A DNA stretch of 64,000 nt from Vesta saturnalis (lineage: Eukaryota > Arthropoda > Insecta > Coleoptera > Lampyridae): positions 451,001 through 515,000 of the forward strand of contig JARFJB010002136.1 of the NCBI GenBank assembly GCA_036346205.1. The letters are read 5' to 3'. The notes below the pieces were generated by a model, which was not told the origin of the DNA, did not search any database, and was given only the letters and a program-made list of their open reading frames with translations. Positions 56,335-64,000 of this stretch are shown piece after piece (position 1 is the first letter of the stretch; each line of letters starts with the position of its first letter). Both the position numbers and the translations under genes were made by a program.

Positions 56335-56562
56335 GTGGAATGCATTTGCGAGTGTGCACATAACATTTTAAAAGGTCGTGTACCTCTGTCAGCTGATCAG
56401 AAACAGCGACTCTCGCAACATAAGCACACTTTGTGGCAGTTGGCGCAGAGAGGTGAATCTATAAAAAAGAAGAAACAGTTTCTCGTACAGAAGGGCGGCG
56501 CATTTCTACCGCTCCTGTTAAGACCGTTACTTGGCGGAATTCTGGGTAATTTGTTTCAATAA
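56335..56562 (+). CDS. Small conserved Polinton ORF, basic with hydrophobic tail
   Basis: Open for 75 residues: CECAHNILKGRVPLSADQK, then HKHTLWQLAQRGESIKKKKQ and a hydrophobic end GGAFLPLLLRPLLGGILGNL. This short basic protein recurs in insect Polintons between ATPase and integrase; its function is not established (comparison to adenovirus core pX-type peptides is speculative). One of the few uninterrupted readings here. The track's M at 56,335 is a GTG, so the real start may be slightly different. Confidence 0.65.
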   Translation: MECICECAHNILKGRVPLSADQKQRLSQHKHTLWQLAQRGESIKKKKQFLVQKGGAFLPLLLRPLLGGILGNLFQ

Positions 56563-56565
56563 GTA

Positions 56566-57202
56566 TGGGCCACAATCTGAAGAAGATGATTATTCTACAT
56601 ATGCAAGCGCCAGATGTCACGCAGAACAACATATTAACCCAGCTGGGTAACGACATGGATAGAGATTAAAAACCAAAATGACCGACCATGACAAATGGTA
56701 GCAGTACAATCAGGTACTTCAAAGATATCTACATTTTTCCAATCAGTTACGTCAACCCGCTAGTATAACAATCAGCGGTGTTGAAGATGATATTAGGGAT
56801 TCGTCGAAACGCAAAGGTCTGGCAGACGACGAGATAGTATCAATACTGCCTGTTTCATACAGGAAGAAAGGCACTAATTTATTGCGTATACTGAATACGG
56901 GCGGTGATGTATTTTGGGATAAAAGGGGTACTGTCACAATAAAAGGTGAGATCAAACCTCATTCTAGCATTATCGATCTGGTTCACGAAACGTTAAGAGA
57001 GCGAAAAACTACAAACCCACTTGCGACGTACATTACAGAAATAAATATTCCACGAGAGTTTACCAGAAATACTCGAAGACGTGATGTTACTGTATCACCT
57101 AACATTGAACCGAGCCTCATAACTATAGGTGAGAATTACGATGCCGATAGTGAATCGAGGGAACCCCACGAAGATCCTTTCGAAGAAGAAGACTTTTACT
57201 AG
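56566..57202 (+). pseudogene. Conserved Polinton protein of unknown function
   Basis: An N-terminal piece starts MGHNLKKMIILHMQAPDVTQ; after breaks at about 56,668 and 56,696 the reading MTDHDKW then QYNQVLQRYLHFSNQLRQPA runs openly to 57,202. It contains SILPVSYRKKGTNLLRILN, SIIDLVHETLRERKTTNPLA and INIPREFTRNTRRR and ends in a strongly acidic tail (HEDPFEEEDFY). It belongs to a family often found beside Polinton integrase genes. Two stops in the first 45 codons make it a relic. Confidence 0.7.
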
Positions 57203-57226
57203 ATTGGGATACGTGGAGAACGTAAC

Positions 57227-58484
57227 ATGGATGCTGTATACTGTGATCCAGAGCATCCTGCCGGGTTTGCGGGTATAACACCTTTAGTTAATGCTGTAAA
57301 GGGTAGATATGGTGAACTGAAAAAATGGCTGCAGGCTCAGGAGGCTTATACGGTTCATAAACCTGTCAGAAAAAAATTTCCGCGAAATAAATATATTGTG
57401 AGCAACATTTACAAGCTGTGGCAAGCGGATATTTGCGATATGCGAGCTTTAAGTAAATACAATAGTAGATACAACTACATACTAACGATTATTGATGTGT
57501 TTAGCAAGAGGTCCTGGGCGAGAGTTCTTTAAACGAAGACAGCAACATCTGTAATTGAAGCATTCACCGATATTTTTAAGGAAAGTGGTAATAAACCGGC
57601 AAATCTACAGACGGATAAAGGCAAGAAGTTTGTGGCGGTCAGTGTACAAAACTTTTTCAAGAAAACAAATATCAATTTCTATGTAACAAATAACCCTAAT
57701 GTAAAAGCATCTGTAGTTTTAAGATTCAATAAAACACTGAAGACAAAGATGTGGCGTTATTTCAAATACAAAAATTCCTACAGGTGTATTGATGTGCTCC
57801 AAAAACTTGTGACTGCTTACAACAATAGCCCTCATTCAAGTATAAAGACGGCTCCTGCGGCTGTAAACGATGAAAACATTTTGGAAGTGTAGAATAACCT
57901 GTACGCGAAAGGCTTAGGCACATCACGTCATCCTAAATATAAAATTGGTGAACATGTTAGAATCGCCAGAACTAAATACACCTTTGAGAGGGGATATGAC
58001 ACGAACTGAAGCGAGGAAGTTTTTACAATTAGTGCAGTGATAAAAGGAAGACCTCCAGTTTATCGCATAAGCGATCTTAATAACGATCCTGTTGCGGGTA
58101 CCTTTTACAAGGAGGAGTTGCAAGTTGTTACGGTTGATAAAGACGCTCTATTCAAAGTCGATAAACATGTTAGAATCGCCAAAACTAAGTACACCTTTGA
58201 GAAGGGATATGACACGAACTGAAGCGAGGAAGTTTTTACAATTAGTGCAGTAATAAAAAGACCTCCAGTTTATCGCATAAGCGATCTTAATAACGATCCT
58301 GTTGCGGGTACCTTTTACGTGGAGGAGTTGCAAGTTGTTACGGTTGATAAAGACGCTCTATTCAAAGTCGATCAGATTTTAGCTGAGAAGGGCCGCGGAC
58401 GATATAAACAATACCTGATCAAGTGGCGTGGATACAGTGACAAATGTAATGGCAGGGTATTAGCTGAGAGATATATAAAATAGA
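57227..58484 (+). pseudogene. Polinton retroviral-type integrase with chromodomain
   Basis: It opens MDAVYCDPEHPAGFAGITPL and contains KLWQADICDM (first catalytic D), ILTIIDVFSKRSWARVL, a stop at 57,530, NLQTDKGKKFV (second D) and KASVVLRFNKTLK, where the third catalytic residue (E of VVERFN) is L. The C-terminal SH3-like segment (HVRIARTKYTFERGYDTN, then PPVYRISDLNNDPVAGTFY) is present twice through a 213-bp tandem duplication. A chromodomain follows (GRGRYKQYLIKWRGYSD) and the end is ERYIK with a stop at 58,484. Family role: inserts Polinton DNA. Dead through stops and the missing E. Confidence 0.88.
57953..58372 (+). repeat. Tandem duplication in the integrase (units about 213 and 207 bp)
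   Basis: Unit 1 is 57,953-58,165 and unit 2 is 58,166-58,372, each starting CATGTTAGAATCGCCA. Both carry the same TGA in place of a Trp codon (after GYDTN), so that mutation came before the duplication. Confidence 0.92.
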
Positions 58485-59272
58485 GTTTTATCTTACCTTA
58501 TTAAGTAATAGTTCCATGCTGTATTTTCCCGATAATATGACGTCAAGTTTTACTACACAACTGCCAAAACGAATAAGATTAACAGGCTCATGAGTTGTAG
58601 GCATTTCGTAAATTCAGTACCCTTGTTCTTTTGCCGCTGTAAGTGTGACAGACAATTTAATTTATTATAGAACTGATCCACCCCCAGGAGACGAGCATGT
58701 GTTAGAGACGATATTAGAAAAGGCTGCATCACATTTCCAACACGACAACGAAAAAGCTATTTATACCGAGGACGGATGGTATGTGTTAGGTTTTGCCTCG
58801 GGGAATTTTGCCAACATAGAAGAAATTGCCAGTGAGCTAAATAATCACGAGCTGATAAGTAAATTGATAACAATCGAATACTATAATCTAACTAAGCGCG
58901 TCACTACGAAATCAAAAACCCCCCTCTCGCTATTCGTATCCGTATCAAAACATAGCTATGGAACCAATACCCCCGCACTCCGCTAGTATATGAATAGGAT
59001 TACAAACGCAAATGTTTGTTTATTGCGATATCGTTAAACCGCAAATTGTGGGCGATGTTTTATCTCCGCTTATGCGTGTAATAAATATTACTTCTGAAAA
59101 CTACGCTTACGGAGATCATAAAGATGTGGTTTTTTCGCCTGCATACTACATGCCCGTGATGATACGGGAATTTGAAAACATCGAGATTAATATAAAAACA
59201 GATACGGGTGCACCAATGCCATTCAAGTTTGGGACGTCGTGTCTGAAGCTACACTTTAAGAAAGTGCAATAA
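58482..59272 (+). pseudogene. Polinton minor-capsid-like (penton-type) protein
   Basis: Directly at the integrase stop the reading EFYLTLLSNSSMLYFPDNMT, then SSFTTQLPKRIRLTG (usual Met start replaced by ATA) is followed by two stops, then LIYYRTDPPPGDEHVLETIL and EEIASELNNHELI. After a break near 58,985 comes MFVYCDIVKPQIVGDVLSPL and PVMIREFENIEINIKTDTGA, ending LKLHFKKVQ. This is a well-known Polinton-linked protein; assignment as the single jelly-roll minor capsid is from published predictions as I remember them. Three or four breaks. Confidence 0.7.
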
Positions 59273-59298
59273 CGGATTGTCCTTATTAACAATATTAT

Positions 59299-59605
59299 AT
59301 GAATCAGGCCGGTAACGGAATTGGATCCATCTACAGAGGCGCACCATATCAACGTGGTCACGGAATAGGAAGCTGGTTAGGTGGTATGTTTAGAAATATA
59401 ATACCGTTGTTTAAGACTGGTGCAAAAGCCATTGGAAAAGAAGCTCTCAAAACGGGTGCTAATATTCTTGGTGTAACGTCATAGAGGATCGACCTGTTAA
59501 GGAATCGTTTCATGAAAAATTCCACGAGGCAGGTAGATCTTAAACGTAAAGCCGATGAGAAAATCGATAAAATGATGGAGGGTTCGGGCTATAAAAGAGT
59601 ACATC
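59299..59605 (+). pseudogene. Polinton pVI-like membrane-active/capsid-associated protein
   Basis: It reads GNGIGSIYRGAPYQRGHGIG, SWLGGMFRNIIPLFKTGAKA and IGKEALKTGANILG. After a shift the middle (RPVKESFHEKFHEAGRS) and, after another, LKRKADEKIDKMMEGSGYKR follow. The glycine-rich amphipathic start and GAKAIGKEALKTG helix are typical of the adenovirus pVI-like proteins that precede the capsid gene in Polintons. Two frameshifts. Confidence 0.7.
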
Positions 59606-60977
59606 TGGCCGATAATAACCAGTCTCTACCGAGAGCTGTTGACGCTGAGAAGAAGAAACCTACTTGGGACGATATATTTTATACATGCTCAACATGTGAA
59701 TGTGTCAATTCCGAATTGGATCTGTTAGCTTTACCGTCGACGCAGACAAGTATCGAGGATGGTGAATGGATACTTTACAAACCCCTATCAGCTCTTAGTG
59801 ATGACGCTACAATAGAATTTGTAGTGCCCGGAAATGGAAACGGTTACATAGATTTAAGTCAGACCATGTTGTACATCACAGCTAAAGTTCTGAAGCAAGA
59901 TGATACAGCACTTACTGATGCGGATGTTGTAGCACCGGTAAACAATTGTATGCATTCGCTTTTCTCACAAGTGGAGGTTTACTTAAATCAGAAGATGGTG
60001 TCAACCAAACGACACCTACGCCTACCGCTCATATATCGAAACGTTGCTAAATTATGGAAAGGAGGGCAAGAGTTCACATCTAGGTTGTACCTTATGGCAC
60101 AATGATACAGCAAATGAATACACTGGGAAACGCAAATAACGGTTTCTCTAAACGTCAAGTACTTGCAGCGACCAGCAAACAAATCGAAATGATTGGTCAC
60201 GTGCACTCGGATTTGTTTAATCAGGAAAAGTTTCTCATAAGCGGTGTTGAATTAAAGGCTAAATTTGTACGATCAAGAGATAGCTTTAGTCTAATGGCGG
60301 CTCACGCTTCAACTTACAAGACGCGAATTATGGACGCTAGTTTACTGGTGAGACGTATGCGAATGAAGCCCATCATTCTAATTGCACACACTAAAGTTTT
60401 AGAAACAACTGCAGCAAAATATCCTGGTACAAGGACCGACGTAAAAGTGTTAACTCTACCTACAGGTATACAGCGAAAATCATTGGATAATATCTTCCTT
60501 GGTCAGTTACCTAAACGATGTATCGTGGGTTTTGTCGCAAATAAAGCCTTCAACGGTGATTACCCCTTAAACCCGTTCAATTTTCATCACAGCAATATTA
60601 ATTACATGTCGTTATATATTGACGGTCAACAAATTCCTTCGAACGCCTTACAACTAGACTTTACAGCTAATGGTTTATATGTAAGGGCATATCACACCTT
60701 ATTCTCCGGTGCGGGTATTCATTTTTTGAATGAGGAAAACGATATATCGAGAAGCGATTACCCCAACGGCTACTATTTAATGGCCTTCGACCTAACCCCT
60801 GACTTGTCTGCAAACGCTGGCACACACTGGAATTTAGTTAGAAACGGTTCCCTTCGCCTAAAAGTCGACTTTGAAGAAGCTCTCATAGAAACCGTTAACT
60901 GTTTCGTGTACGCCGAATTCGATAACGTGTTTGAGATCAATAAACATCGGAATGTGGTAGTGCATTTCGCTGGTTAA
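59606..60977 (+). pseudogene. Polinton major capsid protein (double jelly-roll), frameshifted
   Basis: The N-terminal frame contains CVNSELDLLALPSTQTSIED, GEWILYKPLSALSDDATIEF and VVPGNGNGYIDLSQTMLYIT, as in the family annotated from C. elegans F54H12.2. Frame changes near 60,005 and 60,110 lead to the long C-terminal ORF with NGFSKRQVLAATSKQIEMIG, HVHSDLFNQEKFLISGVELK, PFNFHHSNINYMSLYIDGQQ, GYYLMAFDLTPDLSANAGTH and LKVDFEEALIETVNCFVYAE, ending at 60,977. Total about 455-490 residues. In this copy the pVI-like tail and the capsid start are in one open frame (59,512-60,105), with no stop between them. Confidence 0.88.
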
Positions 60978-61029
60978 AAGGGACGACTTTAAATCACAAA
61001 CTTCAGTATCCAGTAGCAAGTGAAAGAAG

Positions 61030-61573
61030 ATGGACGTATACTTGGACGTACAAGGGTTTAGAAGTGTTGATAACGAATTCATACCGAAAGAAATTGATTA
61101 CAGATCATGGTTCGTTACTGCTGATACTGATAAAGTTACCTCGAGATTATTTTATATCAAAGCCCATGTCAAGACAGATAAGGCACTTAGAGGACAAATA
61201 TCACGGCTTGAAATGGCTGTCAAGGTATGTGCCATACAACGATTTCCAAGAGGAGCTGATAAGAACTCTGCTACCGTTTAACAAAATTCACGTTAAGGGT
61301 AGTGAAAAACAACAATTTTTAAGATTCCTTATCAAACCAATACTAAACTTGGACGAGATTGGTTGTCCGTCGATTAAAAAATTGAAAAAGGAAGCAAAGG
61401 CGTATAGTTGTTTAAACCATAAGATCGCAGAGCCTATGCGGGCTCTGGAAAACGCATTACTACTGCAAGACTGGGCGCATACCAACTCCAAAGATGTATG
61501 CGGTACAAGTGCTGAAATGTTTGAAATCGATCCGCAGCCACAAGAATGTGTTTCGACTTGTATGTGCTTCTAA
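61030..61573 (+). pseudogene. DIQGF-type Polinton ORF preceding the protease
   Basis: Starts MDVYLDVQGFRSVDNEFIPK; in the next frame HGLKWLSRYVPYNDFQEELI, RTLLPFNKIHVKGSEKQQFL and NLDEIGCPSIKKLKKEAKAY lead to NHKIAEPMRALENALLLQDW and a cysteine-containing end. This domain (D-x-QGF, K-E, HGL, IHVKG) is common in insect ORFs beside Polinton proteases; I suspect an RNase H-like nuclease fold but cannot prove it. One frameshift near 61,215. Confidence 0.6.
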
Positions 61574-61845
61574 TCAGCTGCCACGACACGCACCTAGACC
61601 TTGTGCAATTATTGTAAACACGGATCCAGCAAACAAACCAGGTTAGCATTGGACTGCTATCTACATTGAGGAAGATGGTGATGGGGAATATTTTGATTCC
61701 TTTGGACGACCCCGCTAGGTTACCATTTACGTTTCCTTGTGATGAATTCTAGATGGTTCCGCTACAACAAAACAATACTGCAGGATTACCATTCGGATGT
61801 GTGTGGACTTTATACGATAATGTTTTTGTATTTTTGAATAAATAA
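61574..61845 (+). pseudogene. Adenain-like cysteine protease relic
   Basis: After the preceding stop the reading LPRHAPRPCAIIVNTDPANK precedes a stop, then HWTAIYIEEDGDGEYFDSFG gives the catalytic His (HW) and the following acidic region. Further on VCGLYTIMFLYF supplies the catalytic Cys. The order His, Asp/Asn, Cys is that of adenovirus-type maturation proteases carried by Polintons. Three or more stops or shifts break it. Confidence 0.78.
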
Positions 61846-62009
61846 TTTACCAATGCTTGATTTTGTAAATAAGTTTTTCACTACATGTTTAGTTATAAAT
61901 GATGAGATAACCCAGTTACTGCATAATGCTTGTTTTTAACCATTCTACTCTGATAAATAAAAGCGTTTTAAGTAGTTTAGCTGTTTTAATTAAGAGTTCC
62001 ATAACAAGA
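61846..62009. other. Polinton 3' interior
   Basis: Short AT-rich segment with AATAAA-type signals (61,838, 61,955). Confidence 0.5.
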
Positions 62010-62779
62010 GAGAGAGGCGTGCATGATCAACTTCTATTACAGAAAACACTCGCTAGTCTATACACAACTAGCTGGAGCTAAAAATCAATTTTAACTCAAA
62101 GGGGGCCAAGACAAGGAGGGCAGATCCTGATACAAGTCCTGTCTTAAAGTTAGCATTAGGGCCGCCTTATTAGAATACAAATTTTTATGACGGGGCGAAG
62201 GCCTACACCTGTAAGATTAGGTTAGAACCCACATACAATTCACCAAGGGGGCCACGATAGGGACCAAGTCCCAAGAGCTAGTTTCTGCACTTGTCTTATA
62301 AGATTACATACCATTTCAACCAGGGCGACAGGGCGAAGGCCGAGAAAAGTTTTGAAGATCTACACGTGTCTTACAAGTTAGCATTAGGGCCCCTTATTTC
62401 AAATTTCCCGCCATAACCAATCAGAATGCAGAGACTTAGTTCTCCAATCAGAACACATCGGCTGACTGGTGGGGCTAACGACCAAGCAGAAGCCAGAGAG
62501 GCGTGTGCACGCACGACCAATTGATTAAAAGTGGGGCGTGGCCTATTTTGATCTCTCCAATTAGAACACTGCTTGTACGCGCAATTGCCTAACAGTGGTA
62601 TACAGCCAAAAAGACTCTTAATACAACCAAATTAGGGGCTGAACTCCAAGGGTTGAAAATGGCTCGAAAGAAGCCGAAAAATATACGCCACGTGGCGAGT
62701 ACAAAAACTGGTAGGGAAGATGTCCCAGGGGGCGGGGCTTGTGACGTAAAAAAAGGGGAGGGGATGGTGTCGGTATACT
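62010..62779 (-). repeat. Polinton right TIR
   Basis: Inverse of the left TIR, about 770 bp; the outer end CGGTATACT lies at 62,771-62,779. Confidence 0.9.
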
Positions 62780-63550
62780 ACTATTGCATAGTTGACATGA
62801 TAGCACTCTTTCATTATTGGCACTTTTTATTTAAACTCAGTTAATTCTGTGCTAGATAATGATTAAAACTGACTAAGCATACCACCAACGTGGTGCTATA
62901 GCCACCATGAGACATAAAACTCCCTTTTGGGGCTGCGTTATTTGTGAGTAGTGAAGTTTTATTAATTCCTCTGTTTTTACTAATTTGTGCTCTCATGCGT
63001 TTGTCAAATGCTCTAGAGACACATTAAAACAGCAATAATAGACTTCGCAGATATGAATCGCTTTTGAAATCCACTTTAGGTTAGGTTACGGAAACTAAAC
63101 CATGTTTACAAACTGTTGCATTTGATATGCTGGCATCTCAACATGTACGTTATGATGCCATAGAATACCATTATATCAGAAGACTCTCATTCATGATTAT
63201 TTTCTTTAGAAGGGTCATATGAACAGATAAAAATGGCTAAAGTTAAAAATAAAGCCACTTGGCATTCTTAGAGCATAGATGCCGCCAACAATGTGCAGCA
63301 AAACAAATGTGGGCACAGAAGCTTGCTTTCAAGACGTTATGTTCGCACCACTACTCTGCGTAGCACAGTGAGAAGCGATATAGGTCTTCATATAATCGAC
63401 CTTAACACGTGCTGCCCAACTTTTGGTAAAGAAATAAAGAACAAAACAGATGATCACATTACGAGTACAGAAATTCAATTTCTAGCAAATCATAAAACAG
63501 AATAATGTTCAAGATTAAGAATTATTATTAATTTTATTAAATACATAAAT
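62780..63550. other. No recognisable gene
   Basis: Flanking DNA; the 70-residue ORF at 63,293-63,505 has no motif. Confidence 0.5.
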
Positions 63551-63555
63551 AAAAA
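63551..63555 (-). terminator. Pol III terminator
   Basis: T5 on the minus strand immediately after the tRNA-like sequence. Confidence 0.5.
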
Positions 63556-63558
63556 GTT

Positions 63559-63631
63559 TACCTCGAGTAGGATTGAACCTACGACCTGTACCTTGCTAAG
63601 GTACCGCGCTAACCAACTGCGCTATCGAGAT
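63559..63631 (-). tRNA. tRNA-Ala(AGC)-like sequence, possibly pseudogene
   Basis: On the minus strand the acceptor arms ATCTCGA/TCGAGGT pair over 7 bp (one G-U). The D stem GCGC/GCGC encloses AGTTGGTTA, the anticodon stem GTACC/GGTAC holds the loop TTAGCAA with anticodon AGC (63,595-63,597), the variable loop is 5 nt, and the T stem GTAGG/CCTAC closes a loop of only 6 nt (TTCAAT instead of 7). A five-T Pol III terminator follows 3 nt downstream (63,551-63,555). The shortened T-loop, which also shortens the B box, and the unusual A1-U72 pair suggest a degraded tRNA or tRNA-derived SINE head. Confidence 0.6.
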
Positions 63632-63640
63632 TCAATCCCC

Positions 63641-63855
63641 AATGTAAATTTTGTCTTTATGTATGTAGAAATGATGTAAATTCTAAATATAATGAGATTA
63701 CAATCAAATTACTTATATTAATGGAATGTGAGCCTGCAATTTCGCAAGGATTCACACATACCAAAACAACTTGACTAAATTTGCTTGTAATCTCATCATA
63801 TTTAAAATTTACTTCAGTTCTACATACATAAAGACAAAATTTACATCGATCACTT
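63641..63855. repeat. Inverted repeat with about 70-bp arms
   Basis: 63,644-63,711 and about 63,777-63,846 are inverse copies (landmarks TGTAAATTTTGTCTTTATGT and AATGAGATTACAA and their complements), separated by about 65 bp. No gene. It may be a small foldback or MITE next to the tRNA-like sequence. Confidence 0.85.
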
Positions 63856-64000
63856 GAATCTCATAGCAGTTGTACTACTTACAAAGTACAGTCGGGTTAA
63901 ATTACTGAGTAAATTTTTATTATTTAATAAAATTTATAATAATTTTTAATTACATGTTTACCTTTGAATTTATTCGTGCATAACAAAACTTATAATAAAT

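Larger units (their letters stand above)
53572..62779 (+). mobile_element. Maverick/Polinton element, degraded, lacking polymerase
   Basis: The ends are AGTACACCGACACCATCC at the left and the inverse of AGTATACCGACACCATCC at the right, each the start of a long TIR. Inside, on the plus strand and in this order, are relics of a packaging ATPase, two small Polinton ORFs, an integrase with chromodomain, a minor-capsid-like protein, a pVI-like protein, the major capsid protein, a DIQGF-type ORF and an adenain-like protease. At 9.2 kb it is about half the usual 15-20 kb, and no protein-primed DNA polymerase B remains. No clear 6-bp target duplication was seen. It is an old, non-functional copy. Confidence 0.92.

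Overview
The window is AT-rich eukaryotic nuclear DNA, most likely from an insect. The evidence is spliceosomal introns with GTAAGT/GTGAGT donors, one partial host gene (thymine DNA glycosylase), and a dense mixture of arthropod-type transposable elements: piggyBac, hAT, P, Tc1/mariner/IS630, pogo/jerky, RTE, jockey/CR1-like non-LTR elements, Penelope and Maverick/Polinton. There is no bacterial-style gene layout. The order within insects cannot be fixed from sequence alone. Almost every coding fragment is broken by stops or frameshifts, so most genes here are relics.

Layout. 0-18.8 kb is a graveyard of DNA transposons: mariner-type tails, two N-terminal or nearly full copies of a long-spacer (D-81-E) IS630-like transposase, a complete element with about 270-bp terminal inverted repeats (TIRs) at 9.80-11.74 kb, a THAP exon, several non-LTR pieces, and one well-kept exon-like ORF of unknown host origin at 7.92-8.13 kb. 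18.89-22.86 kb is a near-intact piggyBac element (TTAA ends, 3' zinc finger, one 1-nt frameshift, start codon apparently split by an intron) into whose 5' untranslated region an internally deleted hAT element (19.10-20.66 kb) has jumped. 23.3-27.3 kb holds a deleted P element, a non-LTR tail, an unrecognised pseudogene and a second, dead piggyBac. About 28.0-32.1 kb is a hAT element interrupted by an RTE retrotransposon and by a short non-LTR tail; Penelope and non-LTR fragments follow.

Host gene: 34.92-35.93 kb (minus strand) carries the first three coding exons (200 codons) of a thymine DNA glycosylase; later exons were not found to its left. 36.88-39.0 kb is another long-TIR mariner-type element. 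40.0-46.1 kb is an RTE element (minus strand) split by a jockey/CR1-like element (plus strand). 46.5-49.3 kb has a pogo-like and a jerky-like transposase relic head to head, followed by a gag-like ORF1 relic. 51.3-53.45 kb is a gene-free foldback structure with arms near 0.9 kb. 53.57-62.78 kb is a 9.2-kb degraded Maverick/Polinton with long TIRs and packaging ATPase, integrase, capsid and protease relics but no recognisable DNA polymerase. The right end has a tRNA-Ala(AGC)-like sequence and a short perfect-looking inverted repeat.

No single undescribed functional system stands out. The best leads are the Polinton relic, the piggyBac/hAT nest, the foldback, two unrecognised protein families (14.8-15.4 kb and 25.2-25.9 kb) and the orphan exon at 8 kb. 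All family assignments are from reading translated motifs by eye; no database search was possible.
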